Below, one piece after another: positions 23,287-33,479 of a stretch of 64,000 nucleotides of DNA. The notes below the pieces were generated by a model that saw only the letters and a list, made by a program, of their open reading frames with translations, was not told the DNA's origin and searched no databases. The position numbers and the translations under genes were made by a program. The DNA comes from Calvatia gigantea. Taxonomy: Eukaryota; Basidiomycota; Agaricomycetes; Agaricales; Lycoperdaceae. The stretch covers positions 1,426,001 through 1,490,000 of the forward strand of contig JACAAK010000014.1 in assembly GCA_025093985.1 (NCBI GenBank). The letters are read 5' to 3'. The stretch's first letter is position 1, and every line of letters begins with the position of its first letter.

Positions 23287-23421
23287 AGGGCCGAGCCCTC
23301 GAGGCCGTGAATTCGAACCGTGGGAATCTCCAATTAGACTTTTGATGGTGCATGTAAATTCCGTCACCTTGGAAATTTTACAGTTCCATTCTCTACTCTA
23401 ACAACTACCTCAACCACTCCC

Positions 23422-24590
23422 ATGTCTAGCTCCAACAAGAAAACTGCCGCGGAGAAACAGGCCGAGCTGGAGGCCATGCATGAACGCAAGCGGCTCGAGC
23501 TGGAAAGGCAGGAGGAGGCGGAACAGCAGGCAGAATGCGAGCTGCGCAAATTGGAGGAGAGCGAGGAGCAAGAAAGGCAGGAACGGGCGGAATGAGAAGC
23601 ACGGGAAAAGAAGGAGCGGGAGGAGCAAGAGGCACAGGAGAGGAAGGAACGCGAGGAACGAGAGGCGTGGGAGGAGGAGCAATGTGAAGAGTTGGTGTGG
23701 GCAAGTAAACACAAAGGAAAGCATAAGGCCGCTGATGATGTGGATAAAAAGATAGCAGCCAAGAAGCGACGTCAACGGAAGATCACGAAGGAGTGGGTTG
23801 GGAAGGCACCGCCATCATTGAAAAGGAAACGCGTTGATGAAGAGTCAGATTCCGGAGGCAAGCCAGACCTGGACTGGAGGGAATCGGGTGAGGACAAGCC
23901 AACTGCTGTCGACGGAAAGAAGGTCAAGATGGGTGGACCTAATAAGTGCGAGCGATGTCTTGACAACGGCGATCCTTGTACAATCAGGGAGTTGATGTCA
24001 AGGTAAGTGACACTTAGCTTCCCAGTGATTGTGCTAATGGCCGTTCTAGTTGCGAGGTCACCAAGTGCCTCGAATGTTCGCTGTCGAAGAAGGCCTGTCG
24101 CCTTCCATCCGCCCGTCGTTGGCCAAACACTGTCGCCACCCAAGTATCTCAGGTCAGCAATGATCAACTCGCGGCTCTCCTTACTCGCCAAAACGATATC
24201 CTGGAGCAAATCACGTCTGTTATGGAGGATCAAGGAGTGAGGACGGATCGGCTGATTGAGATTGGAGAGGAGCAGTTGCTGTGGCTGGAGCAGGTGAACA
24301 AGCTCAGAAGGAATGTCGAGGCCGCAGTCATCAGGAATGGTGGGTATCAGTACAGCATTGGGCTGATGGTTTAGAAGGTGATGGATGCCCAGGCACTGGC
24401 AGATGATGATGACAACGACGAGGATGACAACAAGGAAGCAGGCAAGTCAGGTGAAACCCAGGAGGAAACAGAGGTAGTAATGGAAGTGGAGGGAGACAAC
24501 AGAAATAAGAGTGAAGAGGAAAAGGAGGAAGAAGCAGAGGTAGAGGGAGGAGCGGACGAAGTGACTGAGTCGGATAAAGCTGCCCAGTGA
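23422..24590 (+). pseudogene. Antisense accessory gene in G7: coiled-coil, Zn-cluster protein with an intron
   Basis: Runs opposite to G7 pol, between the chromodomain end and the polypurine tract. ATG 23422. The first ~90 codons form a Glu/Arg/Gln heptad-rich coiled coil. A basic, NLS-like stretch (KKRRQRK and KRKR, about 23760-23835) follows, then a Cys cluster: CX2CX6C, an intron, and CX4CX2CX6C. This resembles a fungal Zn2Cys6 cluster. The intron 24003-24049 (47 bp) has GTAAGT, a CTAAT branch point and TAG; splicing restores the frame across the Cys cluster. The C-terminus is extremely acidic. Two stops, TGA 23593 (CGA decay) and TAG 24372, break it. I do not know its function; a regulator of transcription is the obvious guess. 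Confidence 0.72.
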
Positions 24591-24721
24591 TCCGCGGCCG
24601 TCTTCTCCTCGTATTTTGGACTTTACATAATTTGATAATTAATAATGAGCAATAAAACTGATTTGTCTGTCTGTGAATGAAGTGTGGAAGAAATTTAAGT
24701 AAGGAAAAAATCATAGAGGGT

Positions 24722-27700
24722 TCAAGGTCCAGGCTTAGAAGGATAAGAGGAATGAAAGTCTGCAAGAAGTTCAGTCACATGTGCTAGCTCAGTAGCAGGT
24801 AACCAGGAAGACTCTTCTTCAGTGTCTTCATAACCTAACCAGATGACTTTGTACAAAAGCTTGCAAGCTCGACGGCGGTCAATTTTTGAGTCAACAACAT
24901 GAGCAATTTTGTACTCCAGTTCACCTTCAACCTTGACAGGTGGGGGAGGCAGCTCAGAGTGGCCGTTGAAGGTGTTGGGTGTGGCAGGTTCTAGCATAGA
25001 GACATGGAAAACTGGGTGAATAGTGTGAAGTGAGTTAGGGAGTTTGAGAGTGAATGAAACGAAACCGGGTTGTGCTATAATCTCATAAGGACTGAGATAC
25101 TTCTCAGAGAGCTTTTTGGATGGCCGAGTCATGCAGAAGAACTTGGCCTTGACGAAGACTTTCTGACCGATGGTGAAGTCAGGCGAAGGAAGTCTGCGGG
25201 CATCAGCAGATGTCTGGTAATGTCCTTGAGCAAGTTTGATCTCAGCCTTTAGCACGTCGTGGAGTTCATCGAGGTTGACAATGAATTGTCAGGCCCGCCT
25301 AGAAGCTAAATCTCTCTCGGGGTAAACTGTGATGTTCGGGTGATAACCCTTGTTAGCGAAGAATGGGGAAACACCAGTCATGGCACTAAGAGCATTGTTG
25401 TAAGCGAACTCAGCTAGTGGAAGTAATTCTGCCCAGTTGTCCTGCTGATAATTGCAGTAGACACAAATGTATTGCTCGAGGGTCTGGTTGGTCTGTTCGG
25501 TCTGTCCATCACCTTCAGGGTGATAACCCAAAGTGAAATGCAACTTCATGTCCAGTGTTTTTCCAAGTGACCGGAAGAAGTGTGAGACGAACTCAGAGCT
25601 GCAATCGGACATAACATGTTCGGGAACACCATGCTTCGAGAATACATAAATGACGAATAGTCGGGCCAACTTGGCTGATGTGATCATGTCGTGGGTAGGA
25701 ATGAACAGGGATTGTTTGGTGAGTCTGTCGATGATAATGAGGATAGTATCGAACTCAGAGGAGGTAGGGAGCTTCTCAATGAAGTCCATAGAGATAGAGT
25801 TCCAGGGTCGTTCAGGGATGGGGAGTTGCTTGAGAAGTCCATATGGCCTGTGGCGCTGTGGTTTAGATCGCATACAAGTGACACATGACTTACAGAAGTC
25901 CTTGACAGCCGACTGGATGTCGGGCCAAGTGTAGTCTCTGTGGACGAGTTCGAGAGTCTTGTTCTGACCGAAGTGGCCAGAGAGGATGTGATCATGTTTG
26001 TACTGTAAGACTCAAAGTCGTAACTTGTTAGCATCAGGAATGTAGATCCTGTCATCAAGGTGGAGAAAACCAGCTGAGTCGACGGACCACTGTCCTTCTG
26101 GTTGAGCTATGTGAGTGGCTGTGGACGGGTCAAGCGGGAGAGCTGAGAGGATATCAGAGTGGAGTTGATCAAGGTCAATGATCGTGGCTGCACGAAGGGA
26201 AGGGGCATATAGGTATGTAGTGCAGACAGAGGCTGAAAGCTGTTCATGAGTAAAGACGGGTCTGAAGTTGTGAGGATTGACCGTAGCGTAGTCATTATTC
26301 CCCCCTTTAGGGTAGACATCCCATTGTCTAGTAAGAGCATTGGGTTTTGTCCCTAGTCGGCCGGGGCAAAAGCGAATCATAAGGTTGAACTGGGAGAGGA
26401 ACTCGGACCAGCGGGCTTGGCAGTGGGTGAGGATTTTCGTGGTACAGAAGTATTCTAGATTCTTGTGATCAGTAACAATGTCGATCGCAAGAGGGGCACC
26501 TTCGAAGTAGTGCCGCCAAATCCTGAAAGCTTCAAATATAGCCAGGAGTTCCTTGTCATGGGTATCATAATTCAGCTCGGCAGGACTGAAGGTGCAGGAG
26601 TGGAATGCCATGGGGTGAACTTCACCATCCTCGGTAATGATGGAGAGGATGGCTGCTAGCACGTAGTCGGATGCGTTGGTCTCGACAATGATCTGAGTGT
26701 TGGGTATCCAGTGAGTGAGAACAGGTGCTGAGATAAAGGCATCCTTCAATGATGTGAAAGCTTCTCGACAGTCATTACCGAACTTCCACACCATGCCCTT
26801 TCAGGTGAGGTGGGTCAGTGGGATGACGATATCAGAGTAGTTGTAGATAAAGCGATGGTAGAAGTTGGCGAAGCCGAGGAAGGACTGTATGTCCTTGACC
26901 TTCTTCGGTTCGGGCCAGTCCTGGATGATCTTGACCTTTTCCTTAGACATTCTGAGACTTTTGGGGGAGAGGACGTAGCCAAGGTATTCAATGGTATCGG
27001 ATTCGAACTCACACTTATCCGCATGGGTGTAGAGGCCATGTTTGCGGAGCCGCTTTAATACATCCTTAATCTGCTTGCGGTGGTTGCTGAGGTTGTCGGA
27101 GTAGATGAGGATATCGTCAAGATAGACCGTAACACAAACATCTAGGAGATCCTTGAAGATGTCATTCATGAACCACTGGAAAGCAGCAGGTGTGTTAGTG
27201 AGGCCGAAGGACATAACAAGCCATTCAAACAAGCCATAGCAGGTCTGAAAGGCCATCTTCCATTCATCACCAGCTGCAATGCGAATGAGATGGTAAGCAT
27301 GGTGGAGGTCGATCTTGGTGTAAATGCGGGCTTTGCGTGGAGAGTCGAGTAGGTCAGATATGAGCAGAAGAGGATAGCGATCCTTCTTCGTGATATGGTT
27401 GAGACCTCGGAAGTCGACACAGAGTCGGAGGGAGCCATCCTTCTTCTTGACAAAAAGGACCGGAGCTCCATGAGGGGAGTTGGAAGGGCAGATGAAGCCA
27501 ATGGCAAGGTTTTCCTCAATGAATTCACGGAGGGCCTCCAGTTCAGTCTGGGACAGAGAGTAGATGGTTCCAACAGGAGGTTGGCCACCTTCTTCCAGAT
27601 TGATTTGGAGGTCATAGGGTCTATGTTTGGCAAGTATGTTGGCCTTTGCTTTACTGAAAACATCAGCAAACTCACGATATGCTTCGGGGATGTTAGACCA

Positions 27701-28437
27701 ATCATCAGGTTCCTCATTGATGGTGGCCAAAGCGGCTGACATTGACGGGTCGTTGAGGTTAAGGCTGAATTGAACTGAACCAGGAATGTGCATGGCACGC
27801 AGGAATGCAACAGCATTTACCAGGGAGATATGGGGACGTGTGGAGGCAGAGGGCAGAGAGGACTGTGGATCTATGGGAGCAGGTATGGCCGAAATGGGCG
27901 CCAAAGAATGTGTGGACGCAGCAGAGGCAGTTGCAACACAGGGAGGAATGACAGGAATTTCGAGCTATGGTGGTCGGAAAGTAATACTGCCCAAGGCCCA
28001 GTCAATCAACGGATTGTAGCGGGTGAGCCAGTTGTATCCCAGAACCATGGAGCAAGAAGAGTCGAGTTGAGTGACAAAGAAGTCCAGAGTTATAGATTCA
28101 CCACAGCCAAAGGTGACAGGGATGTTCGCAAGTTCAGTAATAAAAGCACTAGAAGAACCATCGAAAAGATGGAGCTCAACAGGAGGAATGGGTGAGGTCA
28201 GGAGGTCATGAGAGTGGATAAAGTCAATATCCACGAAGCAGTGTGTAGAGCCACTATCAATGAGGGCCTTGAAATGGGTATTGGAGGGGGAGAGGATGAG
28301 CGAGGAGGAGATAGACAGTTGAAAGGAGTTGGGATCAGAAAGAGCAGACGTGTTGAGTTGGAAACACTCTGTGGCACAAGTGAGTACAACGCGGTCCTCA
28401 GCTAATGCAGAGTCTCGAGGACCGCTACTTAGTTTCC
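24722..28437 (-). pseudogene. pol: G7 pol: protease, RT, RNase H, integrase, chromodomain
   Basis: Protease DSG near 28250; open pieces 28234-27965 and 27904-26801 (protease end and RT, YLDD near 27110-27130). 26794-26012 is RNase H with DASDY and TDHKNL, plus the linker. Integrase zinc motif (HX6H...CX2C) lies about 25985-25860 and the DDE core about 25830-25480. Chromodomain about 25000-24760 ends the protein, with ELEYKIAHVVDSK and YKVIWLGYEDTEEESSW. All pieces share one frame, -1 to gag. I count about four stops, two of them clear CGA to TGA changes. It is the least damaged pol in the window. Confidence 0.92.
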
Positions 28438-28438
28438 C
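28391..28438 (-). promoter_or_regulatory. G7 -1 ribosomal frameshift cassette
   Basis: GGGAAAC (28432-28438) read as G GGA AAC in the gag frame, then TAA. Spacer of 6 nt (28426-28431), then a perfect 9-bp GC-rich stem (5' arm 28417-28425, 3' arm 28391-28399) with a 17-nt loop. Loop bases ACTCTG can pair with CAGAGT about 20 nt downstream, giving an H-type pseudoknot. Pol opens in exactly the -1 frame. Confidence 0.85.
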
Positions 28439-29832
28439 GAACTCTTATCAGAGTTCCTGTTGACCACCTCAGCGAGTCGGGCCACAGCCTTCATGGCCGA
28501 GGCAGCTTTCTTCCTGCACTCACTCACCTTGTGTTCTGCGTTCCCACAGAACAGACAGAGGTTGTTGTCCAAGTGCTGTTTGCGCTCATCGGTAGTCAGC
28601 TTGCCGTCCTTGCCGAGCTTGTTGGTCAAATCAGGCTTCGCTGACAAAGTGGACTTCGAGGCGGAAGAGGAGGGGGTAGCAGTAGATATCGAGGGCTTGG
28701 AGTTGTTGCCCTTGTTGCTGGTGTTGTTGGGCTTGTTGTTGGTGCTGCTGGTGTTGTTGGTGTTGTTGGTGTTGGTGGAAGAGGACAGGTTCTGGCCAGG
28801 CCTCCTGCTGAGAGAAGCAGATGCTGTTTCGGTGGCCAACTTTGCCCGAGTCTTTTCGTGCTGACACTCCCAATAACGGTTATCAAAGAGGAGAGTAATC
28901 TCCCGCATCAGGACAAAAGTGGTGGGCTTACCAGTAGGGCGACTGGATAAGGAGTTCTGGAGATGATCCGGGAGCCCTTTGTAGTATTGGTGGCAGAGTA
29001 CCTCATCATTCCAATTGAGCTGTGACGACAGCCACATGAACTCAACATTGTAGTTGGTGATTTTGTCAGAGTGTTTCATCTGAAGGTTGTCTAAAAGTTC
29101 GGCAGATTTGCTGCGCAGGTCTGCAATCCCAAAATTGGTTTTGAGCTCTAGGACAAAAAGGTTCCAGTCGGAGGTCCACGGGTGGACAGTGCCAAGAGTC
29201 TCCTCTTGGTTGATAGCTGTCTCGAACCATCAGAGAGCAGTATCAGTCAAATAGGTGAGTGCGAAGTTCACCTTATTGTTGTTGGTCAGAAAGAGCGAGG
29301 AGTTGGAGTGAAAGTAGAGCTGACATTGGAACAGGAACTGATGGAGTTCCTCGGGGTTAGCACCACTGAACGTGTTAGGTTCATGGGCCTTAGTGCGGGG
29401 GGTTCAGGGTACTTAGGGCGGCTGAGAACAGGCCCGATCATCTAGCTTGTCGGCCAAAAGTGCAATGGCTTCCGCCATTGTCAAACCTCAGCGTTGTGGA
29501 TTAGGGGCACCATCATCACTGGCGTTACTGTCAGGAGGGGCTTCACCATCATCACCATTGTTACCATCTCCAGGATCTGGGGGTCCATCATCGAAAGGGT
29601 CCTGATTCTGGTTCTCACCTTGGTCAGGTAACCAGTCCTCATCATTTTCATAATCGGGATCAGGCCCTTCCTGCAAGACCTCTTTGAAGGGGGTTCTTTG
29701 GAGTGATACTACCAGGGAAGCTCTGCATTGAGGGGTTCCGTAGGAAAGTGGTGTGGTAGCCTTCCGGCTTCTGGTGACAGAAACCTTCTGGGCTTTGGAA
29801 GCAGTTTGTGACCTGGTGGTCATGGTAGGCAT
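28429..29832 (-). pseudogene. gag: G7 gag
   Basis: ATG 29832, 56 nt past the LTR. N-terminal acidic, Pro-rich part open to 29488. The middle capsid region has several stops (one CGA to TGA near 29490). The C-terminal part 29079-28429 is open, with an Asn/Thr/Ser-rich tract and a knuckle CLFCGNAEHKVSEC. Gag ends at TAA (28429-28431) directly after the slippery heptamer. Confidence 0.88.
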
Positions 29833-29874
29833 AGTAATTAGTGATAAAGGGACAAGGGAACGACAGAGGAGTGG

Positions 29875-29885
29875 AGTCTGATTAT
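29875..29885 (-). promoter_or_regulatory. G7 primer-binding site
   Basis: ATAATCAGACT on the minus strand, 2 nt from the LTR, identical to G2. Its partner in R is missing from both G7 LTRs. Confidence 0.75.
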
Positions 29886-29887
29886 AC

Positions 29888-30132
29888 TGTTACAATCAGG
29901 TTATGCAGGATATCGGCCAAAGGTTAGCCGCCAGGTGATGTCAGGTGAGAACATATGGAGCGGGTGAATTTGGACGAGTACGAGATTTGGACTCAGCAGC
30001 TTCAATGTATGTGTTGCACCTTCCTGCTGTCATCAAAGTCCGTATTTCAGGAGGGAGTAGGGTCAGAGGGTCGGAGGAACAGAGACAGAGAGGAACAGGA
30101 TCAGAGGGTGTAATTGTGGTTGGGTCATGACA
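29888..30132 (-). repeat. G7 5' LTR (245 bp, U3 deleted)
   Basis: Same deletion end points as the 3' LTR copy. The last 39 bp are copied again at 30693-30731, outside the element, as part of a 100-bp direct repeat. Confidence 0.93.
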
Positions 30133-30792
30133 AATTTCCAAGATATCCTCAATTGAGAAGGAACCCATCCTCTATACACTCCAGACACCCTTGCCACCAT
30201 TACAATCAATACCACCACTGATCTCTACTAGGCCATTTGCTCACATTACTATGGATCTGCTTACTGACTTACCCAAATCCCATGGTTTTGACTCAATTCT
30301 GTCCATAGTGGACCATGGACTTACAAAGGGGGTAATTCTCACTCCTTGTACAAAAGAAATCACTGCCAAAGGAATTGCCAACATAATTATAAACAAAGTC
30401 TACACCAGATTTGGACTACTAGACAAGATTATCTCTGACTGTGACCCCAGATTCCAAGCAAACTCCAGTCAAGCCCTCATGAAATGCCTTGGAATCACCC
30501 AATCATTCTCATCAGCCTATCATTCTTAATCTGTTACACAAGAGTGATCAACCGGAAATCAGTACATGTGTCTACTTACCAGGAAACCTCTCTGGTAGAC
30601 TGGCAATCCTCGAATTCTTCTATCTTCCTGACATACTCTCATAAACAATCACCTTTGACTCTGCTATGAACAAACCCTGAAATCTGTCTTGTAACAGGAT
30701 CAGAGGGTGTAATTGTGGTTGGGTCATGACAAATTTCCAAGATATCCTCAATTGAGAAGGAACCCATCCTCTATACACTCCAGACACCCTTG
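30094..30792. repeat. 100-bp direct repeat flanking a 499-bp integrase filler
   Basis: 30094-30193 and 30693-30792 are identical 100-bp copies spanning the end of the G7 LTR and the adjoining G6 sequence. Between them, 30194-30692 is a copy of G6 integrase DNA (about 36022-36560). It is nearly exact for about 330 bp and then riddled with small indels and substitutions. The integrase piece has an open frame 30191-30529 covering the DDE core, but it is only a fragment. Confidence 0.85.
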
Positions 30793-31173
30793 AATACCCA
30801 GACATCCCTAGTTTTGAATCACAAAAACCAATTCATCCAGAAATCGAAATAATGGCTACTTCAACTCAAATGCAAACTGAAACTAACATTGAACCAACTG
30901 ATCAACCACAACTATCCCAATCAGGAGCCACAACTCCCATCTTTGGAATTGGATGATGAAGGCCTCCAGGAGGAGACCCTTCTCCCCATAGAGATCGGCA
31001 AGAAAGAGCACCCTCTCCCTCCCCTCCCCCATCACAAAACTCCAGCTGTGGTTCATCCACTCTGTCCTCTTTCTCCCTTGGAGGAGGTCAATGAAAACAT
31101 CATACTCCCACCATTCAATTTGTAGGAAATGATGGAAACTCAAAGGAAATCAGACAAAAACCTCCCAATTTTG

Positions 31174-31743
31174 ATGGAACAAACCCAAGATTCAAAACTT
31201 GGTGGAGTCTCTTCTCCTTAATTTCTGGAACCACTCTCTTTCCTCTCTACAACGATCCCAACCCCCAGTCTCCTTTGACCAATGCTAATATTTCATTACC
31301 CATTGGGCTTACTCCAGTCCCTATACCTTCCCTTGGTATGGAATTCCCAAAATCCATTCAGGAAATCCTGCTCACTTTTCCGTCATATCCAACCATACCT
31401 CGTCTCTTTCCAAAGTCCTCCAGCCATCACATCAACCCAGCAATAACAATCCCTGGACGGGCCTGGTTTAGTCCAAACTCCTGTTGAATACATTACTTTG
31501 CCCATGGATTATGCTAAGTGATTTCTCATTAAGTGCACCCTCTGCACAATTTGTCTCACGTGTCCAGCCTTCTTCCCTGTCGAAATTATTGCCAATTAGC
31601 GAAATCTGGCACATTATCTTGATGCCGTTCAGTCGACCCTCTTAGGATTATGCATCCACTTCATGCAAACCCTTGGTTTATCGGACATGAAGCCTTGGAT
31701 ATCCTTTGATGGAACAAACCCAAGATTCAAAAACTGGTGGATG
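31174..31743. repeat. Short direct repeat flanking a filler copied from ORF3
   Basis: About 34 bp of gag (encoding FDGTNPRFK) occurs near 31173-31206 and again near 31709-31743. The 0.5 kb between is a scrambled copy of G6 ORF3 (about 37715-38290) with an indel or substitution every ten bases or so. No coding capacity remains. Confidence 0.75.
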
Positions 31744-31825
31744 CTTGTCAAAAACTACCTGAAATGAACCCCAGAGCATTTACAGATGACCAAAAGCCAA
31801 ATCACCAATGCTCAAGGAAAACCTA

Positions 31826-32456
31826 TGTCACAACCCCTATGTGCGCTCACCTGCTTCACCCACTCATACCCGAACTATATTCCATTTATATTTTAGTTAC
31901 CATTCGCTCTCACCCACTCTCTCCCGCCTCCCCCACACTCCATTCTTATTATTGACATCTGATGTTAATTTCCAATTATCCTCCTTGTACATTTCTCCAG
32001 TCGTTATACCTACCCCCATTTCCATTGCAATTCCCTTTTTCCCATTCATGACATTCCTGTTTCACCTTATTCCTTCTAATTAGTTGCATGTCTGGTGTTT
32101 TCTATCTAGCAGCCATACCTGGCCAGCACATGAAGTCACAGTAGTTTCCTTTCGTAGAACCACTCTCCCTCAAGTATATAAACTGTAGCTACTTTACTTG
32201 TAATCCTCAGTCTGAAATCAACTTAGTGACATGCTACTTCTGTTCCACCTCTGCCTCCATATCTGTCCTCACCTCTGTCTCTGCCCTCGTCCCTTGTTCT
32301 GAAGTTAGGACCACTCATCAGCAGGAGGGCACAACACACATCTTGAAGCTACGGTCCTCCTGAGTTCGCCCACTTTGCCCACCTTCATCCACATTCATGC
32401 ATAACCCTTGGGTATCTAGACTTCAGTCGTCTCACCTACATGATCCATGCTTAACA
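31826..32456 (+). repeat. Solo LTR, family A (631 bp)
   Basis: TGTCACAACC...GCTTAACA, with perfect target duplication ACCTA (31821-31825 and 32457-32461). TATATAAA 32175-32182 and AGTCTGAAAT at 32209 keep the 34-nt spacing of G1. Left by LTR-LTR recombination of a full element inserted in G6 gag. Confidence 0.95.
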
Positions 32457-33479
32457 ACCTATTCTTTGGAGATACTCTACATTTAATGAATTTGAAATTG
32501 AAATCCTAAAACACTTCACCCCAGTTGACGAACAAATCACAGCATGAAGACAATGGTATGAACTAAAACAGAACAAATCTTCTGCCACAGACTTCAACCT
32601 CAAATTTCAATACCTCACCTCTATTGGAGGAATTCAGGACAATGAAGTGTTAATTGAACAATACAAACAAGGACTCAATTCTTCTCTAGCAAGAGAAGTG
32701 TGGACCAGGAAAGAAGGACCACCTGAAACCATTGCTGAATGGTACACTGATGCAGTATGACAAGACTTAGTCAATTGTCAAGCTGATGCAATGTGGCCTA
32801 GAAATTTCCCCCAAAACCCAAACCCCTACCAGCCACCATGCTTCCCTCAACAAAATTATCACACTCATTTTCAGTCAAATAACTGACCCTCACGAATGAT
32901 ACATGAAATACAAATGGAACCTCAAGACCCTTATGAACCACTTTATGAAGACAGAGAACCATACTACCCTGAACAGGAATCGGACCACACCTACGAAAAC
33001 TCTGACCCTGATGACCCCAAGTTACAACTAAATACTGTATTTACTGCTGAGCAAGTTGCTTGCTACAAAGCAGGAAAATGTATAGGATGTGGAAAATTTG
33101 GACATCTTATCAGCAACTATCCAAATCCTAACCCAAACCTGACCAAGGAAAACTACCCCCTAAATGACCTAACCCCCCACAACAAAGGTTCATGCAGCCA
33201 CCCTGGTACTCACAACCACCACAACCCCAACCCCCCAGAAACTATTCAGGTGCCAACCCCAACCAAACCCAAAAAATCTCTGCATTAGACATTCAAGCAA
33301 TGATCAGAGAACTCTCTATAGACAAATGAATGGAATTCAGAGAAGCCTATATTTCCAACCTGATGCTCAAACCTTTCAGGGATTTTTAAGTGTGTCACCT
33401 GATCCTGTAAAAGGATCACTGGGTGACCCACAAATTAACCTAATCAAACTTCCTACTTTAAACAATAAAATGTCAATCT

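Larger units (their letters stand above)
23029..30132 (-). mobile_element. G7: complete Ty3/gypsy chromovirus, family B, U3-less LTRs
   Basis: Bounded by 245-bp LTRs at 23029-23273 and 29888-30132 with a perfect 5-bp target duplication AATTT (23024-23028 and 30133-30137), inserted in G6 gag. Minus-strand order: LTR, primer-binding site, gag, -1 frameshift, protease, RT, RNase H, integrase, chromodomain; then an antisense gene, polypurine tract and LTR. Gag and pol each stay in one frame throughout; only stop codons interrupt them. It keeps many more CpGs than G2, so it is the younger or less methylated copy. Confidence 0.95.
22576..33288 (+). pseudogene. gag: G6 gag (split by G7, fillers and a solo LTR)
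   Basis: N-terminal part from ATG 22576 to 23028 (Pro/Ser/Lys-rich). It resumes at 30793 after G7 and the first filler, includes the NFDGTNPRFK segment, is interrupted by the second filler and the A solo LTR, and continues 32460-33288. The capsid-like region (32500-32760) has a DEQITA...RQWYELKQ-type stretch. The nucleocapsid knuckle (33080-33121) reads CX2CX4HX4Y: the last Cys is Tyr, so zinc binding should be lost. Several CGA to TGA stops. Confidence 0.78.

Noticed and set aside
23480..23755. Arg/Lys-rich open frame on the plus strand
   Set aside because: It overlaps the coiled-coil part of the antisense gene in another frame. Its composition is the frame-shifted image of Glu/Arg repeats, and the frame from 23422 carries the Cys cluster and the intron.
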